A stretch of DNA of 64,000 nucleotides from JAJPXC01 sp964520525 (GCA_964520525.1 CAZFNR010000002.1:1-64000), one strand, 5' to 3'; counted from the first letter of the stretch, positions 34,634-44,828 are shown. The notes: generated by a model from the letters alone, not told the origin. A program made the numbers and translations.

Positions 34634-35389
34634 TCACTCGGGCAATAAATCTATGTGTTGAATCGCGTCGACTAAAACCGCGTTAGCGAGTGTGAGCCCA
34701 AAAATGGCCACTGTCGTAGGAAAAGTCCCATTTACTGCCACTTTATTAAATGTCATAGAACCATCAAGCGATTCACAAGCATTTTCTTTGTTTTTTATAA
34801 TTTCATCGGCATACACACATTTGAATTTACTCGACGGGAATTGCCCTGTCTTACGGAATTTACGGCGAAGCGATGCGGCAAGAGGGCATCCTTTCACTTT
34901 CCAGAATTCATCTACATCTATTTTTGACGGATGTATTTTCAAAGCCGCCCCCATCGACGAATACAACTTACGTCCGCTTGCGGTGGCGTTTAGTATTAGC
35001 AAAGCCTTGTCAGAGAGGGAATCTATCGCATCAATTATTACGTCGTAGGATGACAGGTCAAATAAATCGGCGGTTTCGGAGGAATATGACAAACGCACTG
35101 CTTTGATGTCAAGATCGGGGTTGATGTCCAACATACGTTTTGACAACACGTCCACTTTTGGGATTCCGACCGTAGAGTTCAGTGCAGGCAATTGGCGATT
35201 GATATTGGTGACGCACACGACATCTGGGTCAACCATGGTCAACGCTCCTATGCCGGAACGAACCAACCCTTCAGCGCACCAGCTACCCACACCGCCCACG
35301 CCAAAAATAATTACGCGAAGCGAAGCTAACCGCCGCATAGCATCGCTACCGACCAATAATTCGGTTCTCTGAAACATTTCTCGTGACAT
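34634..35389 (-). CDS. tcdA: tRNA threonylcarbamoyladenosine dehydratase (TcdA/CsdL)
   Basis: ThiF/E1-like enzyme that uses ATP to cyclise t6A37 of tRNA to ct6A. The 251-residue protein has the ATP-binding glycine motif VIIFGVGGVGSWCAEGL, the TNINRQLPAL region with the conserved Arg, VIIDAIDSLSDKALL, and a C-terminal helix region. An alternative start at Met5 is possible. It lies 77 bases after the DPP III gene with a hairpin between, so co-transcription is uncertain. Confidence 0.9.
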   Translation of the reverse strand: MSREMFQRTELLVGSDAMRRLASLRVIIFGVGGVGSWCAEGLVRSGIGALTMVDPDVVCVTNINRQLPALNSTVGIPKVDVLSKRMLDINPDLDIKAVRLSYSSETADLFDLSSYDVIIDAIDSLSDKALLILNATASGRKLYSSMGAALKIHPSKIDVDEFWKVKGCPLAASLRRKFRKTGQFPSSKFKCVYADEIIKNKENACESLDGSMTFNKVAVNGTFPTTVAIFGLTLANAVLVDAIQHIDLLPE

Positions 35390-35412
35390 AATTATTCTTC
35401 AGTTTAACACAC

Positions 35413-35435
35413 GAGCCCGAAGTTTTATCGGGCCC
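35413..35435 (-). terminator. Hairpin between the DPP III gene and tcdA
   Basis: 8-bp stem GGGCCCGA / TCGGGCTC (one G-U pair) with a 7-base loop on the minus strand, followed by GTGTGTT. It may partly terminate the upstream unit. Confidence 0.45.
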
Positions 35436-35466
35436 GCGGTGATAATTAACACAAATATGGTTCTGT

Positions 35467-37476
35467 TTACTTTGTCAGCGGAGAATAATCGCGTGAGTAC
35501 CGAAGCATCTGAGAGATATAATCCTCGTCGTAGCTTATGGTGACATCAACCACTTCCCCATCGGGATTCATGACTGCCGTGTAAACCGGATTGACAAACC
35601 CTTTGTATGGGGCAATCGACAGATTCGCATAACGGTCGAGTACCTCTTTATGGATTTTGGGGTCGACCTTAACAGCATAATGTTCCACCAAGTTACGTCC
35701 GGCTTCATAATCGCCTTCGCTTTTTATTCGCTGTATCTCTCCGAGAAGTTGGCCGAAAAGCTGGCGCAGACGCGGGTAATCATTAATTTTAATGAAAGTC
35801 TTACCATCGCGCTTCACGAGTTCAATCACATTGTCGGGTTTGCCTTTTTCATAAACCCATTCAGCGATTAGTTTGCGATTACGCATATGCGCTTCTTCGA
35901 CATCTTTACCCGGCTCGATACGCATCAGTTGCGTCATAAGCCCGTTCAGAATATATTTATAATACTCTGCCTGATAAGCTTCGGGGTTATCAAGGAGTCC
36001 AAGTTCCACTAATTTCGGGTCGGCGAGATAATAGAGAGCGAACAAGTCGGCGCGTGTCTCCTCCAATGTTGACCCGTGGGCTTTGAGCGCATCGGGATCG
36101 ACGCCGGGGAGCAGTTGGCCTGACCCGTGGCCGAGACACTCGTGGAGGTCGGTGTGAAGATTGTCAGTTATGAACAGATATTTATCCATCAAGTCACGAG
36201 TCGGCTGGTCAATGACAAACTCTTCGTTGAAGCCGTTTCCGTGACTTGCCTCGTCATACGCCTGGGTTATGTTTTCGAGAGTTACCGATTTTGAGCCATG
36301 CGCGGCACGAATCCAGTTGGCATTTGGCAAATTTATACCTATGGGTGTAGCGGGATAAGAATCGCCGGCGAGTATCGCTGCGGTAATAACTTTTGCGCTG
36401 ACGCCCCTTACCTCAGGCTTACGGAAACGCGGGTCAACAGGTGAACGGTCTTCAAACCACTGCGCATTTTGGCTTATGACCTCCGTGCGGTGTGAAGCAG
36501 CCTCGTTTTTGAAATTCACGATTGACTCCCAAGAGCCGGTCATGCCCAACGGGTCGCCATAACTTTCGATAAATCCATTGATAAAATCGACTTTAGAGGC
36601 AAGGTCCTCAACCCACATAATCGAGTATTCGTCGAAGTCGCGTAAATCACCCGAACGATAATACTCCACCAATTTGTTTATGACGTTCCTTTGTGTGTCG
36701 TTCTCGGCATACAGCGCAGCCTTTTCAAGATTTTCCACAATCTTTTCGATTGCTTTGGAGTAAACTCCTCCGATTTTATAAACTTCCTCGACCACTTTAC
36801 CATCTTTTTTAACAAGACGAGTATTCAGCCCATAAGAAATCGGGGTCGAGTCATTTGGATTCTTTATCGCGCTAAAGTAGTCTTCTACCTCTTTTTGCGT
36901 CACACCTTCATAGAGGTTATTGGCCGATGTCGCAATCAAATCGGCGCCTTCGGCCTGATTAACCCGCTTTGCCATTACAGCCGGGTTGAAAATCACCTCG
37001 TAGAGCGTCTCGGCATCGGCGGGACGTTTAGCTGCGGGGAGGGCTGCAACTTGAGTGGAGAGGAACTCGCGGGTGAACTCGGGGACAAACTTATCCATCG
37101 AGTAGTGGTGGTGTATGCCGTTTCCAAACCATATTTGTTTGAGGTACTTTTCAACGGCTTTGAAATCGGCTGAATTCTTATCGCCCTTATAGTTTACATA
37201 GACCGCCTCGAGCAACGAGCGAATGGCGAGATTGTACTTGCCATTCTGGTCCCAAAGTATGTCGCGACCTTGCAACGCAGCCTCGGTGAGGTAGTAGACG
37301 AGTTTCTTTTGCGAGAGTGTCAAATTCTCAAAATCAGGGACTTTATAGCGCAGCACCTCAATGTCAGCGAAACGGTCCACGACATAATTGAAGTTTTTAG
37401 CGTCAGTAGCCATAGTAGAAGTTGTTATTGCCAGCCCAAGCAACGCTCCGGGCAGAATGGTTGTGAGTTTAGACAT
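35467..37476 (-). CDS. Dipeptidyl peptidase III family zinc peptidase (M49), secreted
   Basis: Removes dipeptides from the N-terminus of oligopeptides. The 669-residue protein from the ATG at 37476 has a signal peptide (MSKLTTILPGALLGLAI), the M49 zinc motif HECLGH at residues 445-450 and the third ligand in EETRAD at 472-477. Length and motif match characterised Bacteroides DPP III. An upstream start at 37512 would spoil the signal peptide and overlap rlmI. It lies 25 bases after the rRNA methyltransferase gene and probably ends the dxr-rseP-rlmI unit. Confidence 0.92.
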   Translation of the reverse strand: MSKLTTILPGALLGLAITTSTMATDAKNFNYVVDRFADIEVLRYKVPDFENLTLSQKKLVYYLTEAALQGRDILWDQNGKYNLAIRSLLEAVYVNYKGDKNSADFKAVEKYLKQIWFGNGIHHHYSMDKFVPEFTREFLSTQVAALPAAKRPADAETLYEVIFNPAVMAKRVNQAEGADLIATSANNLYEGVTQKEVEDYFSAIKNPNDSTPISYGLNTRLVKKDGKVVEEVYKIGGVYSKAIEKIVENLEKAALYAENDTQRNVINKLVEYYRSGDLRDFDEYSIMWVEDLASKVDFINGFIESYGDPLGMTGSWESIVNFKNEAASHRTEVISQNAQWFEDRSPVDPRFRKPEVRGVSAKVITAAILAGDSYPATPIGINLPNANWIRAAHGSKSVTLENITQAYDEASHGNGFNEEFVIDQPTRDLMDKYLFITDNLHTDLHECLGHGSGQLLPGVDPDALKAHGSTLEETRADLFALYYLADPKLVELGLLDNPEAYQAEYYKYILNGLMTQLMRIEPGKDVEEAHMRNRKLIAEWVYEKGKPDNVIELVKRDGKTFIKINDYPRLRQLFGQLLGEIQRIKSEGDYEAGRNLVEHYAVKVDPKIHKEVLDRYANLSIAPYKGFVNPVYTAVMNPDGEVVDVTISYDEDYISQMLRYSRDYSPLTK

Positions 37477-37501
37477 ATGTTTTGTATAATGATATGTGTT
37501 A

Positions 37502-38698
37502 TTATTCGACATAAAGCACTAATCCCTTCAGATACTCACCCTCAGGGTGATATATGTTGATGGGATGGTCAGCGGGTTGAGTCAACTGATGCAATATTCT
37601 GACCTTGCGTCGCGACTGAGCCGCCGCAGAAAAGACTCCGAGCCGGAATTGTTCACGCGTTATCGCTTGTGAGCAAGAGAATGTAAACAATATGCCTCCC
37701 GGGGCTATTTTTTCAAAAGCCTTGGCGTTCAAACGCTGGTATCCGCGCAATGCGTTTTTAATCGCGCTGCGATGTTTGGCAAATGCAGGGGGATCAAGGA
37801 CAATGAGATTATAGTCGCCCTGTTCCATCTGGTCAAGGAATTTAAAAGCGTCCTCGGCATAAGCCTTGTGGCGGCTGTCGCCGGGGAAATTCAGCCCGAC
37901 GTTTTCTTCCGTCAGCGCTACCGCCTTGGCTGAACTATCAACAGAGTGCACCAGTTCCGCGCCACCTCTCATGGCGTAGACCGAGAAACCGCCGGTGTAA
38001 CAGAACATATTCAACACCTTGCGCCCGCTACTAAAACGCTCGAGTAGCGAGCGGTTGTCGCGCTGGTCTACAAAAAAACCGGTTTTTTGGCCCTTAAGCC
38101 AATCGACATGAAATCTAATTCCGTTCTCAATTGCCACATTCGTGGTGAACCCACCGATTATGTAGTCGTTTTGCGGGTCAAGGTGAGCCTTATAGGGTAG
38201 TGTTGTCTCTGATTTGTAATAAACGTTCTCAACTCCGAGACCTTCCATCCCGACGATGGCCGTAGCTATAATATCACGGCAGAAGTGCATTCCCGGCGAA
38301 TGCGCTTGAACGACCGCCGTGTTTCCATATATATCGACAACCAGTCCCGGCAAGAAATCGCCTTCTCCATGAACGAGGCGGTAGGCGTTATTATCATGCC
38401 GAGCCAATCCAAGGCACTTTCGCAAAGCATATGCGTCACCCAGCCGCCGCTTGAAAAACAGCTCGTCGATATCGGTGTCGCCGAAATCGAGTATACGCAC
38501 CACGATACTGCCTATCTGATAGTGGCCTGTTCCTATTAACCGCCCATCAGACGCATACACCTTAACCACCGAGCCTTCTTCAAGACCGTCGGGAATGGCA
38601 TTTACCGCTCCCGAAAACACCCACGGATGGAACCGGTCGAGCGAGCCCTCTTTCCCCTTTTTCAATATTATTTTATTGTCAACCATCATTTTAAGCAT
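37502..38698 (-). CDS. rlmI: Class I SAM-dependent rRNA methyltransferase (RlmI-like)
   Basis: Predicted to methylate C5 of a cytosine in 23S rRNA. The 398-residue protein has an N-terminal PUA domain (LKKGKEGSLDRFHPWVFSGA), an EEHEH-like middle domain (GQKTGFFVDQRDNR) and a Rossmann methyltransferase domain with SAM motif VLNMFCYTGGFSVYA, LDPPAFAK and catalytic-Cys-like FSCSQA. The ATG at 38698 touches the rseP stop codon; ATGs at 38689 and 38686 are alternatives. The specific target is inferred from family. Confidence 0.88.
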   Translation of the reverse strand: MLKMMVDNKIILKKGKEGSLDRFHPWVFSGAVNAIPDGLEEGSVVKVYASDGRLIGTGHYQIGSIVVRILDFGDTDIDELFFKRRLGDAYALRKCLGLARHDNNAYRLVHGEGDFLPGLVVDIYGNTAVVQAHSPGMHFCRDIIATAIVGMEGLGVENVYYKSETTLPYKAHLDPQNDYIIGGFTTNVAIENGIRFHVDWLKGQKTGFFVDQRDNRSLLERFSSGRKVLNMFCYTGGFSVYAMRGGAELVHSVDSSAKAVALTEENVGLNFPGDSRHKAYAEDAFKFLDQMEQGDYNLIVLDPPAFAKHRSAIKNALRGYQRLNAKAFEKIAPGGILFTFSCSQAITREQFRLGVFSAAAQSRRKVRILHQLTQPADHPINIYHPEGEYLKGLVLYVE

Positions 38699-40063
38699 TT
38701 ATAATACAGCTCTTATAAGGTCAAGGCCGTTAGCATAAACCAAGAGCAGCAACAAAAATACCATACCGGCTATTTGAGCATATTCAAGGAATTTTTCACT
38801 TGGTTTCCTTCGAGTGATGATTTCATATAGCACAAACATGACATGACCGCCATCAAGAGCGGGAATGGGAATTATGTTCATAAAAGCGAGAATCACTGAA
38901 AGGAAAGCGGTAATTTCCCAAAATGAACGCCAATTCCATTTGTCAGGGAACATACTTCCTATGGCACCGAAGCCGCCCATACTTGTAGCGCCTTCTTTAG
39001 TGAACAGATGCTTTAAAGACCCGACGTACGCCGTCAATGTAGTGGTTCCTATCTCAATGCCCTTTGGGATGGACTCAAACAGAGTGTAACGGATGTCGGT
39101 AACAGGATATATATCAGTTATGGGAGTCAAAGCTATACCAATTTTACCGTTTTCGGTAGGGGTAATAGGCACTGTTAGCTCCGAACCATCGCGCACGACA
39201 GATATAGTCGTAGTTAACCCTTTTAGGGAGTCGAGAGCCGATGAGAACTCAACAAATGCCGTTGTTGGCGTTTTGCCGACAGCCACGACCCGGTCGCCGA
39301 TTCTCAACCCGGCATCGTAAGCTGGTTGACCTTTGACGACATCTTTGACTTGCACCGGTACCCTGTAGCTAAAAAATCCCTTATCGTCATTGAGCCGGAA
39401 CAAGAAATCGTCGGGGATAGCTATTTTGACTTCTCCCGTCCCAGGGCGCAACACAGTGACAGTGTCGGCTTCTATCATTTTGATAATGTGGTTGCGGTCG
39501 GTAGCCCTAATTGTATCGCCGTCGGCAATCAACGGTATATCTCCGTTACGGAATCCCACTTTCTGAGCCGCGGGGACATAATCGAAACCCTCGGTAGCAT
39601 CGCTGAAATCAATGGTCTTTTCGCCCCAATAAAAAGCTATACCGGCGTAAATGACTATCGCAAGGATAAAATTAAACAACACGCCCCCTATCATCACCAT
39701 AAGCCGTTGATATGCCGGTTTTGATCTGAACTCCCATGGTTCAGGGTCTTTTGCCATCTGGTCCTTGTCCATCGACTCATCAATCATCCCGGCAATCTTG
39801 CAATAACCGCCGAGAGGAAGCCACCCTATTCCGTATTCGGTGTCGCGCCAAGTGGGGCGTTCGCTGCCGTCGCGGTTGAGTTTGACTTTTCCTTTCTTGG
39901 GTTTGTACTTAAACAACGAAAACCAGGGGTTGAAAAAGAGGTAGAATTTTTCGACCTTTATGCCAAACACGCGGGCAAAGAAGTAGTGTCCAAATTCGTG
40001 TATGATGACCAGTAAGGCCAGTGCGAGCACGAGCTGGGCGGCTTTAATCCAAAATGTTTCCAT
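38699..40063 (-). CDS. rseP: RseP-type site-2 zinc metalloprotease
   Basis: Intramembrane protease that cleaves membrane-spanning anti-sigma factors and remnant signal peptides. The 454-residue protein has the HEFGHY zinc motif in the first transmembrane segment, two PDZ-like stretches in the periplasmic loop (GDIPLIADGD; AGLRIGDRVVAVG) and the C-terminal third-ligand motif NIIPIPALDGGH. It starts one base inside the dxr stop (TAATG), a tight coupling seen in many Bacteroidetes. Confidence 0.95.
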   Translation of the reverse strand: METFWIKAAQLVLALALLVIIHEFGHYFFARVFGIKVEKFYLFFNPWFSLFKYKPKKGKVKLNRDGSERPTWRDTEYGIGWLPLGGYCKIAGMIDESMDKDQMAKDPEPWEFRSKPAYQRLMVMIGGVLFNFILAIVIYAGIAFYWGEKTIDFSDATEGFDYVPAAQKVGFRNGDIPLIADGDTIRATDRNHIIKMIEADTVTVLRPGTGEVKIAIPDDFLFRLNDDKGFFSYRVPVQVKDVVKGQPAYDAGLRIGDRVVAVGKTPTTAFVEFSSALDSLKGLTTTISVVRDGSELTVPITPTENGKIGIALTPITDIYPVTDIRYTLFESIPKGIEIGTTTLTAYVGSLKHLFTKEGATSMGGFGAIGSMFPDKWNWRSFWEITAFLSVILAFMNIIPIPALDGGHVMFVLYEIITRRKPSEKFLEYAQIAGMVFLLLLLVYANGLDLIRAVL

Positions 40064-41232
40064 TAAAAATCTTTATTGATTATCATCGACTCGGCTGTGG
40101 CACGAGTCAAAGAGTTTATATTCACATAATCTTCATATAGCGGAGCCTCAATAAAATCCACTTTCTCAAGGCAACGGCAGATTATGCGGTAAATATCCAA
40201 GAATCCAATGCGTTCTCTAAGGAAAGCAGCAACTGCCACTTCATTGGCCGCATTTATGACACACGCGGCCGTTCCTCCCTTTGACAATGCGTAATGTCCT
40301 AACTTGACACAGGGGAACCGTTCTTCATCGGGACACTCAAAAGTGAGATTGGAGAGTTGTCCGATACTTAGTGCGCTATCGTCGGTGTGCAGGCGTGTAG
40401 CGTCGCCAAGAGCATATCGTATCGGCAATCTCATATCGGGGACTCCGAGCTGAGCTTTAACCGCTCCATCCACAAACTCCACCATCGAATGGACTATAGA
40501 CTGCGGATGCACAATCGGCGTTATTTTTTCAGGCTCCATATCAAATAGCCAACGCGCCTCGACAATCTCGAAAGCCTTGTTGAGCATCGTTGCAGAGTCA
40601 ATGGTGATTTTCGCGCCCATCGACCAATTGGGGTGCCGCAATGCGTCTTTGACCGTGACATCGGCAAGACGGGATTGAGGCGTAGTGCGGAAAGGCCCTC
40701 CTGAAGCGGTAATAATTAGACGACGCACACAGTTCTTATCCTCTCCTACAAGACACTGGTATATCGCCGAATGTTCCGAATCGACGGGAAGCACACGCGA
40801 AGATGATTTTATCAATTCGCTTGTCACCAACTCCCCTGCCACGACAAGGGTTTCTTTATTAGCGAGGGCAATATCCTTTCCTGCTTTAATGGCTCGCAAC
40901 GTCGGAGCGAGACCGCTATAACCGACCGTTGCCGTCACAACGGTATCAAAACAGTCAAGCTGCATCGCATCAGCAATCGCCGACGCCCCGGAAGCGGTCT
41001 TGATGCCAAGCGGCTCAAGAGCGTCACGCAGTTTCCAATAATTGCGGTCATCGGCTATTATCGCATAGTCAGGTTTGAATCTAATCGCTTGCCTTATCAA
41101 AGTGTCCACCTTTGTCCCTGCGATGAGAATCCGCGCCTTGAATCGGTCGGGATAGCGTGCGATTATATCAAGAGTCTGCGTGCCTATCGAACCGGTGGAG
41201 CCCAATATGGCTATATTTTTCAGTTGAGTCAC
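40063..41232 (-). CDS. dxr: 1-deoxy-D-xylulose 5-phosphate reductoisomerase
   Basis: Second step of the MEP isoprenoid pathway: converts DXP to MEP using NADPH. The 389-residue protein has the NADPH motif ILGSTGSIGTQTLDII, ALANKETLVVAGELV, the substrate/metal motifs VDSEHSAIYQCL and ASGGPFR, and HPNWSMGAKITIDSATMLNK. Full length. It heads the minus-strand unit dxr-rseP-rlmI-DPP III, with a promoter about 45 bases upstream. Confidence 0.98.
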   Translation of the reverse strand: MTQLKNIAILGSTGSIGTQTLDIIARYPDRFKARILIAGTKVDTLIRQAIRFKPDYAIIADDRNYWKLRDALEPLGIKTASGASAIADAMQLDCFDTVVTATVGYSGLAPTLRAIKAGKDIALANKETLVVAGELVTSELIKSSSRVLPVDSEHSAIYQCLVGEDKNCVRRLIITASGGPFRTTPQSRLADVTVKDALRHPNWSMGAKITIDSATMLNKAFEIVEARWLFDMEPEKITPIVHPQSIVHSMVEFVDGAVKAQLGVPDMRLPIRYALGDATRLHTDDSALSIGQLSNLTFECPDEERFPCVKLGHYALSKGGTAACVINAANEVAVAAFLRERIGFLDIYRIICRCLEKVDFIEAPLYEDYVNINSLTRATAESMIINKDF

Positions 41233-41277
41233 TTTCCTCTATTAACGTAATACTTTAATATATTATGAACGTAACCG

Positions 41278-41308
41278 CGAAGTTAGGGCAAATTCTCGAT
41301 TCATTCAA
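41278..41308 (-). promoter_or_regulatory. Promoter of the dxr unit
   Basis: On the minus strand TTG (41306-41308), 20 bases, TAACTTCG (41278-41285). It uses the same C-containing -7 variant as trpS. Confidence 0.55.
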
Positions 41309-41499
41309 GCCTGAATCGGCATAAACTTCCGCAAATGTTAAAACATCAAGCCACTAATCTCTTTTTGAACAAAATTTAGCTACGTTATGTTATTGAAGTA
41401 AAATCGAGAGAAAGCGAGGTATTCCTTTCAATCATTTGATTCATTAGACAAATAAGTTCATATAACCGAAATTGAATGTATCATTAAATTTTACTCACG

Positions 41500-42714
41500 A
41501 TGAAAACAAACTTGCTTTTAGTTATTGCCGTATGCGGAGGTATGCTACTCACAGCCGGCCATGCCAATGCTCAAGAAGAAGTGGTCGTTGTACAAGAGGA
41601 TGTTACAGTCACTGAAAGCATTCCATGCAAGAACCATTATTACGCAGCGCCACGCGACAACTGGTTTATCCAATTGGGTGCCGGAATCAACTCCCCGTTC
41701 GTGGAGAACAAATCGGCCGACGGGGATGCCAAGCATCAGATTACCGCAGCTTACAACGTTGGATTCGGCAAATGGTTCTCCCCCTATCTGGCGTGGCGTT
41801 TGAGTTTTACCTACACTAACCTGCACTGGCAGAACTGGGATTACAACAAAGCCAAGTCTATCAATGCCAATTTTGATTTAATGTGGGATATGTTCAATTC
41901 CTTAGGTGGTGTCAACACAGGCCGCACGTTCAGTATCATTCCATTCGTAGGAATCGGCGGCACATATAATTGGGATTTCCGCGGGCACCATGGCAATGTG
42001 ATGACAAAACACGGCACACGCCACAATCAATGGACTCTTCCGGTGTCGGCAGGTTTGCAACTCCGCTTCCGGCTATGCAAATATGCGGATTTCTTTATGG
42101 AAGGCCGCGCCAGCTTCCACGGTGACAATTTCAACAACTATGCATTTGGAGGCCCCATCGACATTGATATGGCAGCGATAGGCGGATTTAGCTTCAACAT
42201 CGGTGGCGCAGGGTTCCATACCTACAACCCTTGTAACGACGCAGCCTATATAGCAGGCCTCAACAACCAAATCAACAACCTCCGCGGAGAGCTCGCCGAC
42301 TGCGTGGCCGCTCAAGCAGCCACAGCCGCAGCACTTGCCGATTGTCTGAACCAGGAACCGGCAGCCGACTGCCCTGAGGTTAATGAACAACCGTTAATGT
42401 CTACCGTGCGCTTCACTCTCAACTCTGACCGCATCACAGATGAAGAAATGGTCAACATCTACAACACAGCTGAATGGATGAAAGCCCATCCCGACGCCAA
42501 CGTGACAATCAAGGGATATGCCGACAAGGATACCGGCACGAGCGCCTATAACATGGAGTTGTCAAAACGTCGCGCACAAGCCGTCTACGATGCGCTCACA
42601 AAGGCCTACGGTATCAGTGCCGACCGTCTCACTGTGGATTCATTCGGAAGCGATACTCAACCCTATCGCACCAACAACTGGAACCGCATCGTAATCTTCG
42701 CTCCCGGAAAATAA
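41500..42714 (+). CDS. OmpA-family outer membrane protein (copy 2)
   Basis: A 404-residue protein with a signal peptide (LLLVIAVCGGMLLTAGHANA), an acidic Val/Glu-rich N-terminal stretch (EEVVVVQEDVTVTES), a beta-barrel, a short helical linker (YIAGLNNQINNLRGELADC) and a C-terminal OmpA domain (VRFTLNSDRITDEE, IKGYADKDTGTSAYNMELSK). Probably binds peptidoglycan. It has the same layout as the protein at 31097-32305. The 267-base region before it shows no clear promoter; a hairpin terminator follows. Confidence 0.93.
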   Translation: MKTNLLLVIAVCGGMLLTAGHANAQEEVVVVQEDVTVTESIPCKNHYYAAPRDNWFIQLGAGINSPFVENKSADGDAKHQITAAYNVGFGKWFSPYLAWRLSFTYTNLHWQNWDYNKAKSINANFDLMWDMFNSLGGVNTGRTFSIIPFVGIGGTYNWDFRGHHGNVMTKHGTRHNQWTLPVSAGLQLRFRLCKYADFFMEGRASFHGDNFNNYAFGGPIDIDMAAIGGFSFNIGGAGFHTYNPCNDAAYIAGLNNQINNLRGELADCVAAQAATAAALADCLNQEPAADCPEVNEQPLMSTVRFTLNSDRITDEEMVNIYNTAEWMKAHPDANVTIKGYADKDTGTSAYNMELSKRRAQAVYDALTKAYGISADRLTVDSFGSDTQPYRTNNWNRIVIFAPGK

Positions 42715-42746
42715 GGGCATATATAACACCGTTAGATGTTAACACG

Positions 42747-42779
42747 AAGTGAGCGCCGGCTTTTTCGACGCTCACTTTT
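42747..42779 (+). terminator. Terminator of ompA-like gene 2
   Basis: Stem AAGTGAGCG / CGCTCACTT (with a partly paired CCG/CGA extension) closed by a T-rich loop and followed by TTTC. Confidence 0.75.
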
Positions 42780-42854
42780 CATGCTGCGGCGTGAACCTTA
42801 TGAGTTCCTTTGTCGTTTTAAACCAGGACAAACATATAATACCCAGTCAATAAG

Positions 42855-43601
42855 ATGAAATCGGTAAAAGACACCCTGCTCCAGCGCCGCAGCATACGCC
42901 GCTATGAGCGCGAAGATATCAATCCCGAATACATGGATATGATTTATGACGCGATTCGCAACACCCCCACCAGTTATAACGGGCAACAATTCACTGTCAT
43001 AGACATCGATGACCAAAAATTGAAAGAAAAGCTTTATGAAATTGTAGGAGCCAAGCAAATCAAGACCTGCAACCACTTCCTACTGTTTTGCGCCGATTAC
43101 AACAAGATAACACTCATAGCAGACGAGAAAAACATCGAAATGCCCGGTTTCACCAATACGATGGATGGTGTAATCGCGGGTGTGGTCGATGCTTCCCTTG
43201 CTATGATGAGCGCATTGGTAGCCGCTGAATCATGTGGTCTTGGCACTTGCTGCATAGGTTATGCACGCACCGCATCGCCCGAAGGCATTGCCAAGGCACT
43301 CAATCTGCCACAAGGGGTATTTGCAGTATGCGGCCTCGCCATCGGAGTGCCGCGCGAACTCCCCGACATGAAACCCAAACAACCTAAGTCGCTGCTAATT
43401 CACCGCAACAGTTACCGAAATGATGACATGACAGCCGAACTTGTCGAATATGACGCTGACGTTCGCCATTTCAACGCGACACGAAGCGGCTTGCGAAACA
43501 ACAACGATTGGGCATCGCACATCATAGGCTACTATCAAGAGGCGATGGGCTACGATATGCTCCACGCGCTCGCCCGTCGCGGTTTTGACATTGTGAGCTA
43601 A
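42855..43601 (+). CDS. NfsA-like nitroreductase / NADPH-dependent FMN oxidoreductase
   Basis: A 248-residue nitroreductase-fold protein of the NfsA/FRP type, longer than the enzyme at 20285. It has RRSIRRYEREDINPEYM, the FMN-contacting TPTSYNGQQFTVI, a middle part with ESCGLGTCCIGYAR and the C-terminal extension typical of NfsA (AIGVPRELPDMKPKQP). Oxidises NAD(P)H with nitro or quinone acceptors; natural substrate unknown. Transcribed on its own between the OmpA terminator and the carA promoter. Confidence 0.88.
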   Translation: MKSVKDTLLQRRSIRRYEREDINPEYMDMIYDAIRNTPTSYNGQQFTVIDIDDQKLKEKLYEIVGAKQIKTCNHFLLFCADYNKITLIADEKNIEMPGFTNTMDGVIAGVVDASLAMMSALVAAESCGLGTCCIGYARTASPEGIAKALNLPQGVFAVCGLAIGVPRELPDMKPKQPKSLLIHRNSYRNDDMTAELVEYDADVRHFNATRSGLRNNNDWASHIIGYYQEAMGYDMLHALARRGFDIVS

Positions 43602-43642
43602 ATTAATTGCCACAATTGGATGAGAATGTTGGAGATTATTCG

Positions 43643-43650
43643 TAACTTTG
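43643..43650 (+). promoter_or_regulatory. Promoter -7 box of carA-carB
   Basis: Perfect TAACTTTG, 69 bases before the carA ATG. I see no attenuator hairpin in the leader. Confidence 0.55.
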
Positions 43651-43719
43651 CACGGTTTTCACGATAGAAATCATGTTAACCACAAGAAAAAGAATTAATC
43701 AACAACATCAATCTATCGT

Positions 43720-44790
43720 ATGCGCGAAACACGACGCGCCATCCTCATTTTGGAGGACGGCACCACGTTTGAAGGACGCTCCTTTGGCTATGAAGGATCA
43801 ACCGCTGGAGAAGTTGTATTCAACACAGCGATGACCGGTTATCCCGAAAGCCTTACAGACCCTTCCTATGAAGGTCAGATTCTTGTCACGACCTATCCCA
43901 TTCTTGGCAACTATGGTGTGCCTCCACGCCGCGAAAAAGACGACGTGAGCGAGTACTACGAGAGTCACCACATTCATTGCAAAGCGATTGTGGCGCAAGA
44001 CTATTCGTGGAACCATAGCCACTGGCAGGCGACTCGTTCGCTGTCGGAATGGCTCAACGAGGAGAAAATCCCCGGAGTTTACGGAATCGACACCCGCCAG
44101 CTGACCAAGCACCTTCGCGAGAAAGGTTCAATGCTCGGCAAAATCGTTGTCGAGGGTTGCGAAGAGCCTGATTTCTATGACCCAAACAAAGAAAACCTTG
44201 TAGCAAAAGTGAGCTGCCGCGAGGTAGAATATCACGGTGACGGTGAAAAGACCGTGGTGCTCGTTGACTGCGGCGTGAAACACAATATAATCAGATGTCT
44301 CACCCGCCGCGGCGTCAAAGTGGTGCGTGTGCCTTGGGACTATGACTTCACGTCAATCCCCTTCGACGGTTTGTTTATCTCTAACGGTCCGGGCAACCCC
44401 GACATGGCAGAAAAAACTGTCGAGAACATCCGCAAAGCTATCGAAATCGGCAAGCCTATCTGTGGCATCTGCATGGGCAATCAATTACTGTCGAAAGCAG
44501 CCGGAGCCAAAACCTTCAAACTCAAGTATGGCCACCGCAGCCACAATCAGCCCGTGCGTATGGTGGGCACCAACACTTGTTTCATCACAGCTCAAAACCA
44601 CGGATTCGCTGTTGACCAAGCAACGCTTCCCGCCGATTGGGAACCGCTGTTTGTCAATATGAACGATGGCACCAACGAGGGTATCCGCCACAAGACAAAG
44701 CCGTTTTTCTCGGCGCAGTTCCACCCCGAAGCGTGCAGTGGTCCGAAAGATACGGAGTTCCTCTTTGACGAGTTTATAAAAATGTTGTAG
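43720..44790 (+). CDS. carA: Carbamoyl-phosphate synthase small (glutaminase) subunit
   Basis: Hydrolyses glutamine and passes ammonia to CarB for pyrimidine and arginine synthesis. The 356-residue protein has the CarA N-terminal domain (ILEDGTTFEGRSFGYEG, EVVFNTAMTGYPESLTDPSY) and a class I glutaminase domain with nucleophile Cys in CGICMGNQLL and the His/Glu pair in FHPEACSGP. The usual GICLGHQ motif reads GICMGNQ here. carB starts 38 bases downstream. Confidence 0.97.
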   Translation: MRETRRAILILEDGTTFEGRSFGYEGSTAGEVVFNTAMTGYPESLTDPSYEGQILVTTYPILGNYGVPPRREKDDVSEYYESHHIHCKAIVAQDYSWNHSHWQATRSLSEWLNEEKIPGVYGIDTRQLTKHLREKGSMLGKIVVEGCEEPDFYDPNKENLVAKVSCREVEYHGDGEKTVVLVDCGVKHNIIRCLTRRGVKVVRVPWDYDFTSIPFDGLFISNGPGNPDMAEKTVENIRKAIEIGKPICGICMGNQLLSKAAGAKTFKLKYGHRSHNQPVRMVGTNTCFITAQNHGFAVDQATLPADWEPLFVNMNDGTNEGIRHKTKPFFSAQFHPEACSGPKDTEFLFDEFIKML

Positions 44791-44828
44791 AAAACGGGCT
44801 GGAGAAGCCTCAATACCCCATCACGACA